Positions 1 through 12,100 of a DNA stretch of 64,000 nucleotides are shown one piece after another (within the stretch, counting starts at the first letter, position 1; the number at the start of each line of letters is the position of its first letter). This stretch comes from Sipunculus nudus. Taxonomy: Eukaryota; Annelida; Sipuncula; Golfingiida; Sipunculidae. A program made the position numbers and the translations under genes. Below the pieces are notes generated by a model. The model did not search any database, was not told where the DNA came from, and worked only from the letters and a program-made list of their open reading frames with translations. The stretch lies in the NCBI GenBank assembly GCA_026874595.1, contig CM049306.1:51474019-51538018 (forward strand). The letters are read 5' to 3'.

Positions 1-13
1 TGTTTCTGAATAG

Positions 14-106
14 GTTGCAGGGATGGATTGTATGGAGAGAACTGTAACAGACCCTGTCCTACTAACTGCTATGATGGCTGTAACAGACGTTCTGGACATT
101 GTGAAA
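14..106 (+). CDS. Gene 1 EGF exon (first in window)
   Basis: The acceptor AG is at 12-13 and the donor GTATGTG at 107. The exon is 93 nt, phase 1-1, and carries six cysteines in the order CRDG, NC, PC, NC, GC, HC. The first two bases complete a codon begun in an exon outside the window, so the gene continues upstream. Confidence 0.85.
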
Positions 107-3100
107 GTATGTGATTTTTTTCTGTAGTAATATAAGACGTCATGCATTATATATTTTCTTTTATTTATAAATACATCTGAAAGTATTTAAACTGTTGTTG
201 AAGACTTTGGGCAATTAGTGCAAATCGCACTTTGTTTTTCGAAATGATATCTTTATCCTAGGTAATATTCGCTTCAAGCAAATGCATTTTAATGTTTTTT
301 ATAGATAAAATAAAATATCCTTCAAGGTGAAAGGTTTGGCTAGATTAGGAAAAAATGTTTTACCTAACAAATCATTCGCATCTTTCAAATATTTCTATAT
401 AAAATAAAATGTGTTTCATTGTGAAAAATTTCTTAGATTTGGTGATTTCTGACTGCGAAGCAAGCTTTAAGATGTTCCTTAGGTGCTCCCAGTTGATTAC
501 CGGTTTTGCTCCGAATAATTTCTTTTTGTACGCTTGGCTTCATCTGGAGCAGCAACAACAGCTTGGTGCTGTTGCCTCAGCTGCGATTCTTCACCGCAAG
601 AATTTGAGAAGACTGGTCGTGAAACTACCAGATCGTCGGTCAATTGCGCCATCAGATATTCATGGATATGGTGTGACTGGGCCTATTTACCCTAAATTCA
701 TCTTTCCAGAAGTTTCATGCATTTTCATTGGCGGGTATTCTAGGAGTGTCACAGGGATAATCTGTTATCATTGATACACTGTCTTTCCGAAGTATAAACT
801 GCTCTTGTTCAGATTATGATAGCAATCTTTGCATTTGAAGTAAATTTAAGTGGCTAGTTACCATGTTTTGTCCTCAGGGCGTCACTTAAACTGAAGTTGA
901 CAGTGCTTACCACCAATGAACATTTCATACTTAAATTCACAGGCTGCCCAAGCAACTGGTTTGGACAAACCTGTGATTTTCGTCGTCCACATGCGTGCTT
1001 GATCGGCTTCAACCAACAATCCGGAAACTGCCGTGGTAATTTTTTATTGATATGGTATTATTGTGAATGTAAAGTAGGGTGTCTGTATAGTAAGAACAAA
1101 GTTAAATGAACCATTTGGCCGTCAGGCCTATGTTATGGACACAAACGATTGTTCAATCTGTTGTGGAAAGTTTTCGTTCATTAAACATTGAAGTGAATTT
1201 AAGATTAAACAAGATGATCGAGATTTTCCCTGCTTTTCATTCATAACTCTTATCTTAATTGCTTTATGAATTAAGTAATGGTTATATTAAGTTCTATTAA
1301 ATTTAGAATACACGAGATTAAATATTTTTGGACGGTCATATTTTCAAAAATAAACGACGATTTCCGTACAGCTGATAGATCATTAAAAAATTAAAAACAG
1401 TGCGGATTCGCACCGTATACGTACCAAACATGAAACCGATGGTAAGTTTAAAGCTATTTCGAAGTATACCGTTGGTTCCAACAACATAAAACTGGCCTTG
1501 ATGTCTGAGAAAAGGTAATTTTTTCGTGCCTATAACAGACCTGTTGTATAAACCTGTTATTGAGCATCGATTATGATATCCACTTGTTAGCACACATTCT
1601 TACTTTGACAAGGAAAAATAAATAGGGACTTTCTTTACCATTGTTCTTGTTAAAATACCAGTTTCAACAATGAATGTGTATGCTTTATGACCAATGTCAT
1701 GATTGAATTATAGTAGAGATATTTTGTTTGCCATACTCAAAAAATGTACATGATTATTCACAGACTGCCGGGATGGATGGTATGGGCAGAGATGTAATAT
1801 GTCCTGTCCTCCTAACTGTGAATTTCGCTGTGACCATCTTTCTGGACAGTGTACAAGTAGGTGAAAGCGATAAAAGGGGTAGGACGTAGCCTAGTGGTTA
1901 TGACATATGTTGGACGTCAAAGCAGAAGGTCCCCGGTTCGAACCCCGTCGGTGCCTCAACGGCATAATGGTGAAATCTTATTATAGAACCTCAGGGATTC
2001 GCTCTATTGTCTTAACGACAGGTTATGACCTCAGGATTATTTCATCTCAGCTGAAGGCTGAATAATAACATATCATTATCATACGGATACCTATATCCTC
2101 ATTGAATAGACAATTCCACAAACAGGCCATTGATCTATCCTTTAAAGAATAATGAAAAAAATATATGAGCTTATAATCTCTACGAAAGGAAGGCTTTACG
2201 AAATGATGTATTCCGTTGAAATCAGTTTGTTCCTGTGGCATGTTGTCAATTAAGTATGAGTCATATTTCTGTAATACATTAAACAGGAAAAACATTCATA
2301 TGCCATTTATAAAACATACACACACTTTCATTCATTTGTAAAACAAATGGTTTGGCCTATAATATATTTTATTCAACAACATTGTGTGTACCTCTTCACA
2401 CAGGCTGCCAAGACGGATGGTTTGGAAAGACCTGCGACTTATATCAGCCAGAAGGTAATATGAATGGATTAATATGAAATAGACGTTGAACACAATTATG
2501 TAAAACCGCATGTATGATGTGTTTCAGAATAATATTCCCTTATCACTGAATTGATGTTCACTAAATTTTAGTTGCATTCCATATTGTAGTTATTCTCCGG
2601 TTGTAATGCACATAAAGTGTTACAATTTAAGTATAGGAAACCCTTTATTATGGCTGCTGCTTATATTTATCCTTAAATCATATTTCCTGGTACTGAAATC
2701 GTACTGTTCATATTAACAAAGAATGCTTGTCCGGAATTAAGGTATTTTGTTTTAAAATAGGAAAACAAATTTCATCAACTTTGACGACGGCTATATATTC
2801 CTCCTAGAATGACAAACCTCAAGAATAAATATGAATACATGTTTTTATTATTAATAAATCTTTTCTTTGCAGATATTTGAATTATGGAATAATATCAACA
2901 ATGGGAGCTAAAGTGTTCTGAAACACGTTTTGTTTATTTTATGTTATTTCCTTGGCTGATTATAGATGATTTACCCCCGCCTTGCCCCCTACACACACAC
3001 ACAAACACACACATTTATTTGGTTATTTTATTTTTTAATCAAACATATATTTGCTTATGTTAAGGGAACCAGGGTGGACGCCATGGACAAAATATTTCCT

Positions 3101-6100
3101 GTCCTACAGGCTGCGAAAAAGAAGGTTGTAACAAAGTTTCTGGAGAGTGCAACAGTATGTAAAATTTGATTTGGCTAAAGTTAAGTGTACCAACAGAAAG
3201 TATAATGCCTGTTTTATAATAATAATTCTTTAAACACAGATTAAGGTATGCAGACTCGTAAATAAATTTGTTAGGCCATCACGAGAATATATGCTCCTTT
3301 TAAAGTTGGCGTGCCTCGCATTATTGTCTGGTGGATAACGGAAATTGTTATTTTTTTACTAGAGTCGCTGCTCAAGGTTTGTGTCTTGTTTCCTCAATCT
3401 GCATGATCCAATGATTCTCGACCATAAGTTAGATAAACTGAATAATGCATGCATATTTGGCATACACTATGATGAAAGCAATGCAAGTAGATCTCTTTGT
3501 ATCTCTCGGTGTCTGCTGAAGTATTGAATCTGGACAACAAAAGCATATATATATATATATATATGGTGTTGTGATTGTTTGCTTGTGTAGTATTACTTTT
3601 ATTTAAGTCAAAATTGATGTTTCTAAAGCAAAGATATAAAATTTAAATATGTGATGATGATGATATATATAAATATCACAGCACATGCTTATTTTTATAT
3701 ACAGGCTGCAAGGATGGATGGTACGGGCACAGCTGTAATATTTCTTGTCCCCAAGGCTGCGAATATGAACGTTGTGACAAAAATTCTGGAGAATGCCAAA
3801 GTAGGTAAAAATTAAACTGAGTAAAATGTATACAACAATGATATTAATAATAATTATAGTTTTTGCTTAAAGATTGTTTAACCTATGGAACGTACCAACC
3901 GGCTATTGCTGGACCACCAATTTGATCCATTTATTAATATACACGTTTTCAAACTTTAATGAACGCAATGGAAAAGGTCTCTTTCATGCCCTGGATTTTA
4001 TTACAATCCGAATCTGATGAATTCACCTGGATACATGTATAGATTGGGAGTCATAGCTGTATATTTGAAAAAGTTAATGGATCTTATAATCAAGAAATAT
4101 GTAATGTAACGTGTATTTATCAAACTGGTTAATACATGTAGTTTATATCACCTGTGTATTTAAGATTCAAAGCCTCTTTCTAGCCCAAATATAACATAGG
4201 AATGACTTCTCTATCCTTAATATTATTGATTGCAAATACAAAATACGTGTTTATGTATATAGGCTGCAGGAATGGATGGCATGGACAAAGCTGTAACATC
4301 CCATGTTCACCAGGCTGCATTTTTGAGCAATGTAAAAAACTTGCTCGGGAGTGTAAGTATGGTAAGTGATTTGCAAAATATAAGGTATAAGAAGACGAAA
4401 TGCATTATTAATGAAAAATAATGTAATGTATATGTTTTTCTCCAGCTACTCTTGTCGTGCCGTATGTTGAGTAAACTACATTGATATCATTGGTAAATTT
4501 CCTTGTGTAAAATACCGTTTCCTGGTAAAGTCCAGAAATTTGTTGACTACTGTTCCAATGTACTAGGGCAACTCCGCATATATAATAGTGTTTTGACGAT
4601 AAACAAAACTACAGTACATGAGATTTTCATGCCTTTTCTCCTTTAGAATGTTTGTTCATGGTCATTTTTGTAGTTTAACAAGCAGTATTTGTATTATAGG
4701 GATATAACGTCCGAAGTAATATGACATTACATGTCAATGTGTCTCCAACATTTGATATGTCATATACAATTTCTGGATTCATGTAGTGTTCAGTTAAATG
4801 TCTTTTGGGGATTTCATAAATAGTGGGAAAAAATTGGTCATGCCTTTCTTAAAAAAATAGTTATTAAATAAAACATTAACTATAAATACATTAATTTCCA
4901 GGCTGCCGGGAGGGATGGTATGGAGGAAGTTGTAATATGTCATGTCCTCGTAACTGCAAATCGGGCTGCAATCAAGTTTCTGGACTCTGTTATGGTAAGT
5001 GGAAAGGAAAACGTCTAAGATTTTGTCATCGAGGTAAACGGGGAAAAAAAACAGGTTCAGAACCATATACATCGAAACATGTGTAAAATCAGTGTATATT
5101 GGGAAGTCATGTACGTGAGCTGCATTTTTGACTGACATCCCCTACCAAATGGGTACATATGTCTGTTTAACTTGTGTCTTGTGAATTGGTGACGCAATGG
5201 GCTGCTAATTACAAGGACAATGCTCCTGATGATGAACAAAAAAGCTGTATTCATTTTATTTAAAACACGACAAATAAGTCACATTAAATGTGTTATGATT
5301 ATGGCCTTGCAATATGCAACTTCACCGGTTCGTTCGAAAATATAGAGCTGCCGCACATCGGGTTTTAATATATATATTCGGGTTTAAAAAAACAAGGCAT
5401 ACTGGCTACATCTGTATACCCGATCCTTAAAAGAAACCATGAACATCGGATCTTTGATCTCAATTACGAGTGCTTCCAAGCATAGACACATAACAGGTGA
5501 ATTTGTTTAGAGTTTAGAATTTAACTTTCTAGCTGGAACTAGCTTACTTGCAACCCGCGATATCATTTATAGTTGTAGGCGCACCATTTAAATATGCCCA
5601 TGCGTTTCAGAATGCCAGGACGGATGGTATGGAGAGAGTTGTAATATATCCTGTCCTCGAAACTGCAGAGTTGGCTGTGACAAAAGCTCGGGACGGTGTG
5701 ACAGTAATAGTAAGTGTTTGAAAAGTATAAAGGTTTTATGACGTGCAGCGTCCGAAAAATAAAAAAAACTGAATACATGATACACTTTTGAATGACGTGT
5801 ATTACAGAACTGCTCACAAATAGTCCTGGGGATTTTGTTATTTATATTATTTAGGAAAATTATGTTTGCCATGGATAGCACCATTATATCCACTTACATA
5901 TACACAAAAACTTGGTAAATTTGACTCTTTTAGCCTCATCATGCATCGTAGAACATTAACATTTTATCAACTCCTAAAAGGTATAAAATAAGCGTTTTTT
6001 AATTAAATATGACCATCCAATGACAATGTAAAATATAGTTCTGACGTGATATTTGGCTAATTAATATTTTTCCGATTAATAGTTTGTATATATTCTTAAT

Positions 6101-9100
6101 AAAATTCCAGAGGTCGATAGACAAAACATTAATATATACCTTTACATACAACAAGAATATGCTTATTTAAAGAGTGCCGAGATGGATGGTATGGCCACAT
6201 CTGTAACATTTTATGTCCACCAGCATGCCAATATGGATGCGCCTCACTTACTGGAGAATGTCTAAGAAGTAAGTGACATGCATTAGTGAAAAAGGGAGAC
6301 AACTTAAAAAATGAAATTTTATTTTATCTGATTTTAAAGATAAATCGACAGTTTCATGTACTAGTATTTATATATATTGTTCTACGCCACTCCCCTATTG
6401 TACAAACTTTATTTTGGAGATGTTAGATGAACAAGTTCATTTAAACGCATATGTGCAATTTCCTCTGGAGAAACAAGTTGAGTGGGATTTCTGTCTCTCT
6501 GTCACTTCTAGAATGTGGTCTTTAACAATGAAATTGTATATTTACATGGTGATGCAAGGGATGCGTGTTTGTTTGAATGGGACATTTAAACAGCTAAAAA
6601 TACATAAGATATTGATCTGATAGTTGTGTATGATTGTTACTGTATTACATAATATATATAATGTATCAAATCTGAATTTTAGTAATTATAATCAGATTTA
6701 TGAACATATAAATTCTGATAGAGTACCAATTTTACGTTCACCCAAAATAATTGTTACTGCCAATCAAAATATGATCGATTATTCTCAGGCTGTCAGGATG
6801 GATGGTATGGACACAGCTGTAACATTTCCTGTCCTGCGAATTGCAGATCTAGCTGTGACAGACGTTCTGGACAGTGTCACGGTAAGTGCACGACATTTAT
6901 TGTAGGAAACTGTGTGGCAGATGCAAAATATTATAATACGACATGCATCGCATGGTTCGTTATGTCCCTTATGGAAATAATTATTAAAGTTTTTCTATTG
7001 GTCAAAATGAATAACTAGTATGCCGTATGTTCTTGAGAGAGTATAGTAAGTGAAAATGGAACAGATTAGAATAGTAGTTCAAAATATTTTGATGTCAGTG
7101 ATAATTATTTCTATTATTTCAGCATTCTCTGCCGGCTACAATATATTGCACAATCTTAAATCCGATTTCATTGCATTTTATTTATATTATAAAAAGACGA
7201 GCCAATGAAACGTTTCTAATGCCCACATATATAATTACTAATGTAAGAAAATATTTTTGAATATTAATGTGAGAAATATTTTATTAATTATAAATGTCAA
7301 TCATCCCATAAGTTAATGTAGACCCCTAAATAATCAGTTTGATTTAGAAACATAAAAATAGTGTTGATTGTATTGGTTTTTTATTGTTATGTATAGGTTG
7401 TCGGAGAGGACGCATTGGAAACAGCTGTGACATTTCATGCCCGAAAGGGTGTCGATCCCACTTCTGTGACAGTCATTCTGCACAGTGTCTAGATGGTATG
7501 TAATAGCGATATGATTACAACATACAGGGAACAATAAATACGACGAGGGAAAAATTAAACACCATACATAACGCCTTTCATACTTTTATTTTACACACAG
7601 TATGGTACACTTTTTTAATTAACCTTGCTATGGCGGACAGTCGTGCTCAATTCACAAGGGCGACATCAAAAGCTTATACTTTTGTGTGCTATCACTCTTT
7701 GTAATTGCTGGTGGTAGAGGGAATATTGTGTGTCCTAATCACTACGTAATAATGACAAACAGTTTGGAAAATATACAATTGGTGTTAATTGATACATGGC
7801 ATGTTTCATTTCCAGGCTGCCGGGAAGGCTGGTATGGTCATAGCTGTAATAGTTCCTGTCCTATTAACTGCAGATCAGGCTGTGACAGACTTTCTGGACA
7901 ATGCCATAGTATGTGCTAGCTTTAAGAGTCTAATAATAGTCTATGTAAAGTAGTGTCAGGTCAGAGTGATATGAATAATCACGCATGTGGAAGATAAAAC
8001 ATTCTTACCGTATAATGATATGACATTCTGTCAAAATTAAAGTATCGTCAGGTGTAGCAGGAATAGTAATGCAAATGAAACCTGAATGTAAATTATTCAT
8101 AAAGAGTGCTTTATTTAAGTTTGGTGTCAGTTATCCGTTATTATTATCTTAGTCATATACATGATGTCTCTGATGATTATGATAGTGTAAATGAGCATAC
8201 GTTAATCACTGACTGGGGCACCATTTCTGGAGAGAGGCAGAAACAATAGGTCATTCTGTATTGATAAGACAAGAACCATTATATTTGTAAATGTTAACTA
8301 AAAATATATAGTTCCGAGACTAATGCTGAGTACTTGATTTTTCATATTTATTGGATACGTGCGAAATACTTATTCTCTCAAAAGTTATCATTACTAAAAA
8401 TAATAAAAGTGATCAATCCCATTAGTTTGTATTAGTTTGACAAGTGGTTGTTAATGTGAGAATGTGTTAAGGAACACACCTTTGTGCTTGTTTATTACTT
8501 TAAAAAAAGGGGGAAAAAACAAGTTCCTTGTCAAATCATCTAGTGAAACAATTTTTTAAGGTATTGATAATAGTTTATCTGTGGTCATTGATAGGTTGTA
8601 AAACTGGACGCTATGGAAGGAATTGTAATATCCCGTGCCCGAATGGCTGCCGATCTAACCTTTGTAGCAGACATTCTGGAGAGTGTCAAAACGGTATGAG
8701 ATAGCGAGTTGATATCGATTAACGTGAAACCGTACGTGAAACGATCAAAGAAAACATTTAACATAAGGTACAATGACTTACAATTTTTGATTTGCTAACT
8801 TCCAACGCCTAGACACAGCTCGGGTAAATATTGCATTTATGTTAAATAAAGCATAATATTGGTCGTTCTCAGGCTGCAAGGATGGATGGTATGGACACGG
8901 CTGTAACCGTTCCTGTCCGGGAAACTGCAGGTCTGGCTGTGACAAACTTTCTGGACAGTGTCATAGTAGGTGCTAATGATACAAATGCTAATCATATATG
9001 TCATTGTAGAATGGAAATGACACAGTGTACCATTCCGGGTTTTACACTGAATATTTGCCATATCACATTTGCTGGATATGATCCTTTGGTGATAAACAAA

Positions 9101-12100
9101 CTCGATGAAACATAAAAAAGAACACCTAACTTGAGAGTTAATGTGTATCACATGAAATTGTATTTTATGATGCATTAAATTATTTTTTAAAGATAAAATC
9201 ATTACTAATTTTTTACCTGTTGAAATGAAAACTGTTTTGTATATTTGAAATGTAACGTTTATTCTATATAATTATAGATTATAGAAGTTAAATATTTTTA
9301 GTTTTGGCATATAAGCGTTCTCAGAACGTGAACATTGTTTGAATATATTATTTAAATATATTGTTATCGGTAGATTGCACTCTGGGACGCTACGGAAAGA
9401 GCTGTAACATTTCCTGTCCGAAACGGTGTGGATCTTATCTCTGTGACAGACTGTCAGGAGAGTGTCAAGATGGTACGTGAAAGTTATTTGATGGGTTATG
9501 TTTAATACAAATATTACACAGATAAATAAAAATTATGCATGGCACCTGTAAATACAGATTTAAAAGTGCTTTCGATGTAATTATTACTTTGCCGAGGTTT
9601 GTGAATGAGACCGATTTTTACAAGCTATCAACAGTTTTTATTTCACTGGTGAAATTACAGCTAACATTGTGTATTTTTTAATCTTGTAATTACAAAGGTA
9701 ATATATGTATGCAAGAATATTCTTAACTGCTGCTGACTAAATCATATTTCAAAACAGCACGGAAATACATTCCAATACAGGAAAAAGCATTTTCTATTAG
9801 TGTCAAATGAAACAAAACAGTGCATTTGTCATTCCCAGGCTGCCAAGACGGATGGTTTGGGCACAGCTGTAACGTCCCGTGTCCTCATAACTGCAGATCC
9901 GGGTGTAATAGACTTTCTGGACATTGTCATAGTAGGTGCAAATAATAAAAATATTATCTTTTGTTATTATCAATGAAAAGTAAAACAAATTCATCAGATC
10001 CAGAATACTTTATAATATATATTGGCTTCAAGTTGAAGTAAATTATCCATGATAAATAATCTGAAATACTTATGCACATCAAATCATTTACGATCAGCAC
10101 ATCCTCTGACTTTAACCTTTATACCCCTTGAAATTTTGGAAATAAAAAATATCTAAAGATCGTGCTGAATATTTCAACAATATTGATTAAACCATGTCTA
10201 CTCTCTTGGACAGGTTGTAGAACAGGACACCATGGAAGGACCTGTAATATGTCTTGTCCGAATGGCTGTGGATCAAACCTTTGTGACATGCATTCTGGAG
10301 AATGTCGAGAGGGTATGTGTAATAGCCATGTGTTTACAGCCTATATGCAACATTTTAGACTAGAGTAATAATAATTTCGGCAGTAGCTCTAATGTCATGG
10401 GTATGAGACGGGCTAACTCATCTAACATATTACCAATTTTTCAACCATACATATCTAAATTTATTTGCTGAATATGTACTGCTTTTCCATTTTATAAATT
10501 TATACATATAAAGCAGAATGAAATATATATCAGTCATCATGAATGTGTTATATTCGTGGGAGTGACTGCAGGAGCATTGCTGTTGTTGTGGTTTTGACCA
10601 GAGTTGTACACTGCTCTCCTGTGTATTGAACTAAGCCTGCTGTTGCCTCCTTAGCTGGGGCTAAACAAGAACAGCAGCTGAAATCCAGGCATTGCAAGCA
10701 TAAATGATGTGGCTAAGTAAACACTACACCTACACCTATTGTTTCAATGAAAATGTAAGGAAACTATAGCTTTTGTGTATTGTTGTAGTCTTCTGTGGTT
10801 ATGTTGAATAAAATAATTTAGAATCTGTCATCCTGGTGTGCTGGTCCTGACTCTAAATATGTATATATAGAAATCATAACAGGAATTATACATCATACGT
10901 TGTTTTTACTACCACAGAGTGCAAGACAGGATTTTACGGCAAGTTTTGTGAGAGAGCATGTAGTGAAGGTTGCATCAATAGTACCTGTGACAAAATGTAC
11001 GGGGAATGTTCGTGTGAGGAAGGCTTTCAGAGTCCGCTTTGTCTAGGTGAGAGATAATGTGATTCAGACACCGTCTTTTGATATAAATATGTTCACGATA
11101 TAAATGGTTGGTAAGGTAGTTAGTCAATAATGAAAATGCAGTTTTTATCACAAAGACTCTCTAGTACGACAAATTTCAATACGACCAATCCCTTGCACTT
11201 TCTAATAAGGGTTCCCATCCTGGTCAAAACAAAATAAAGATATAGTTACTACAATCATATAATTTCTTGCGATAATATTTTGAACTTGTAATTATAATAA
11301 TCCACATTAAAAGCATGATAATTATGAATGACAAAAATGTAGTGTACTATAACAATGTTACTTTTAACATCCAATAATAAAATATATATATTATATATAT
11401 CACAGTATATATACACACATCCACACATGTATATATATATATATAGCATGCCTGGAGGACAGGTATGGTAGGAACTGTGAAAAAACCTCTTCTACGGCCA
11501 CTCGCAACATGTCAAGCGACGAAGAAAACGACAAGGAAGACTCCCATGATCGGGTATTCCAGGGTAAGCGATTACCCACATTTACAGCAATAGCACGTCA
11601 TTTTCAGGAACTCGCACGGCCACGGCTTTATATAACAAGCATAAAGAAAGAAGCTGGGATTCAAATACGTCTACGGGCAGGATGGCTTAAGCCATATTTG
11701 ATTTCATATATGAGGGTATATGAGGTGCAGGAATGTATATATATATACATTCCTGCACCTCAAAATAATTAAGTAATTTATGCTACACTATGATAGTTTT
11801 TCAGGGGAAATCTAATTTTTCCTAATGTCAAAGCCTTATTCTTCTTCTCTATTTAGTCTCCAAAGTTAAATACTCTCTATTGAGAGTATAAAACCTTCTC
11901 GTTTGTATTAATTACAGATTAAACAATTATTATTTCATACCATTTTCTCTGAGCGAACAGTTATCAGATGAAATTCATTAATTGTTAATTCACTGATTGT
12001 AAACTCTGTATAATAAACCATTCTCTATGAACAGATCGTTCTGGAATTCTTGGATGGCAGATTGCTTCTGGAATATTCTTTGTCATTGCTTTAGCAGTGG

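Noticed and set aside
409-774. 121-codon open frame in the first gene 1 intron
   Set aside because: No recognisable domain, no splice sites joining it in the right phase, and no cysteine pattern of the receptor. Likely chance.
1887-1956. Possible tRNA gene
   Set aside because: A and B boxes are present, but acceptor and anticodon stems do not pair. Better explained as a SINE head.
5563-5893. Minus-strand open frames over EGF exons (also at 4794, 8585, 8837, 9803, 41556, 42987, 43052, 43382, 44144, 46706)
   Set aside because: They are antisense readings of the plus-strand EGF exons. The repeated residue patterns arise from the exon similarity, and the GT/AG signals are on the plus strand.
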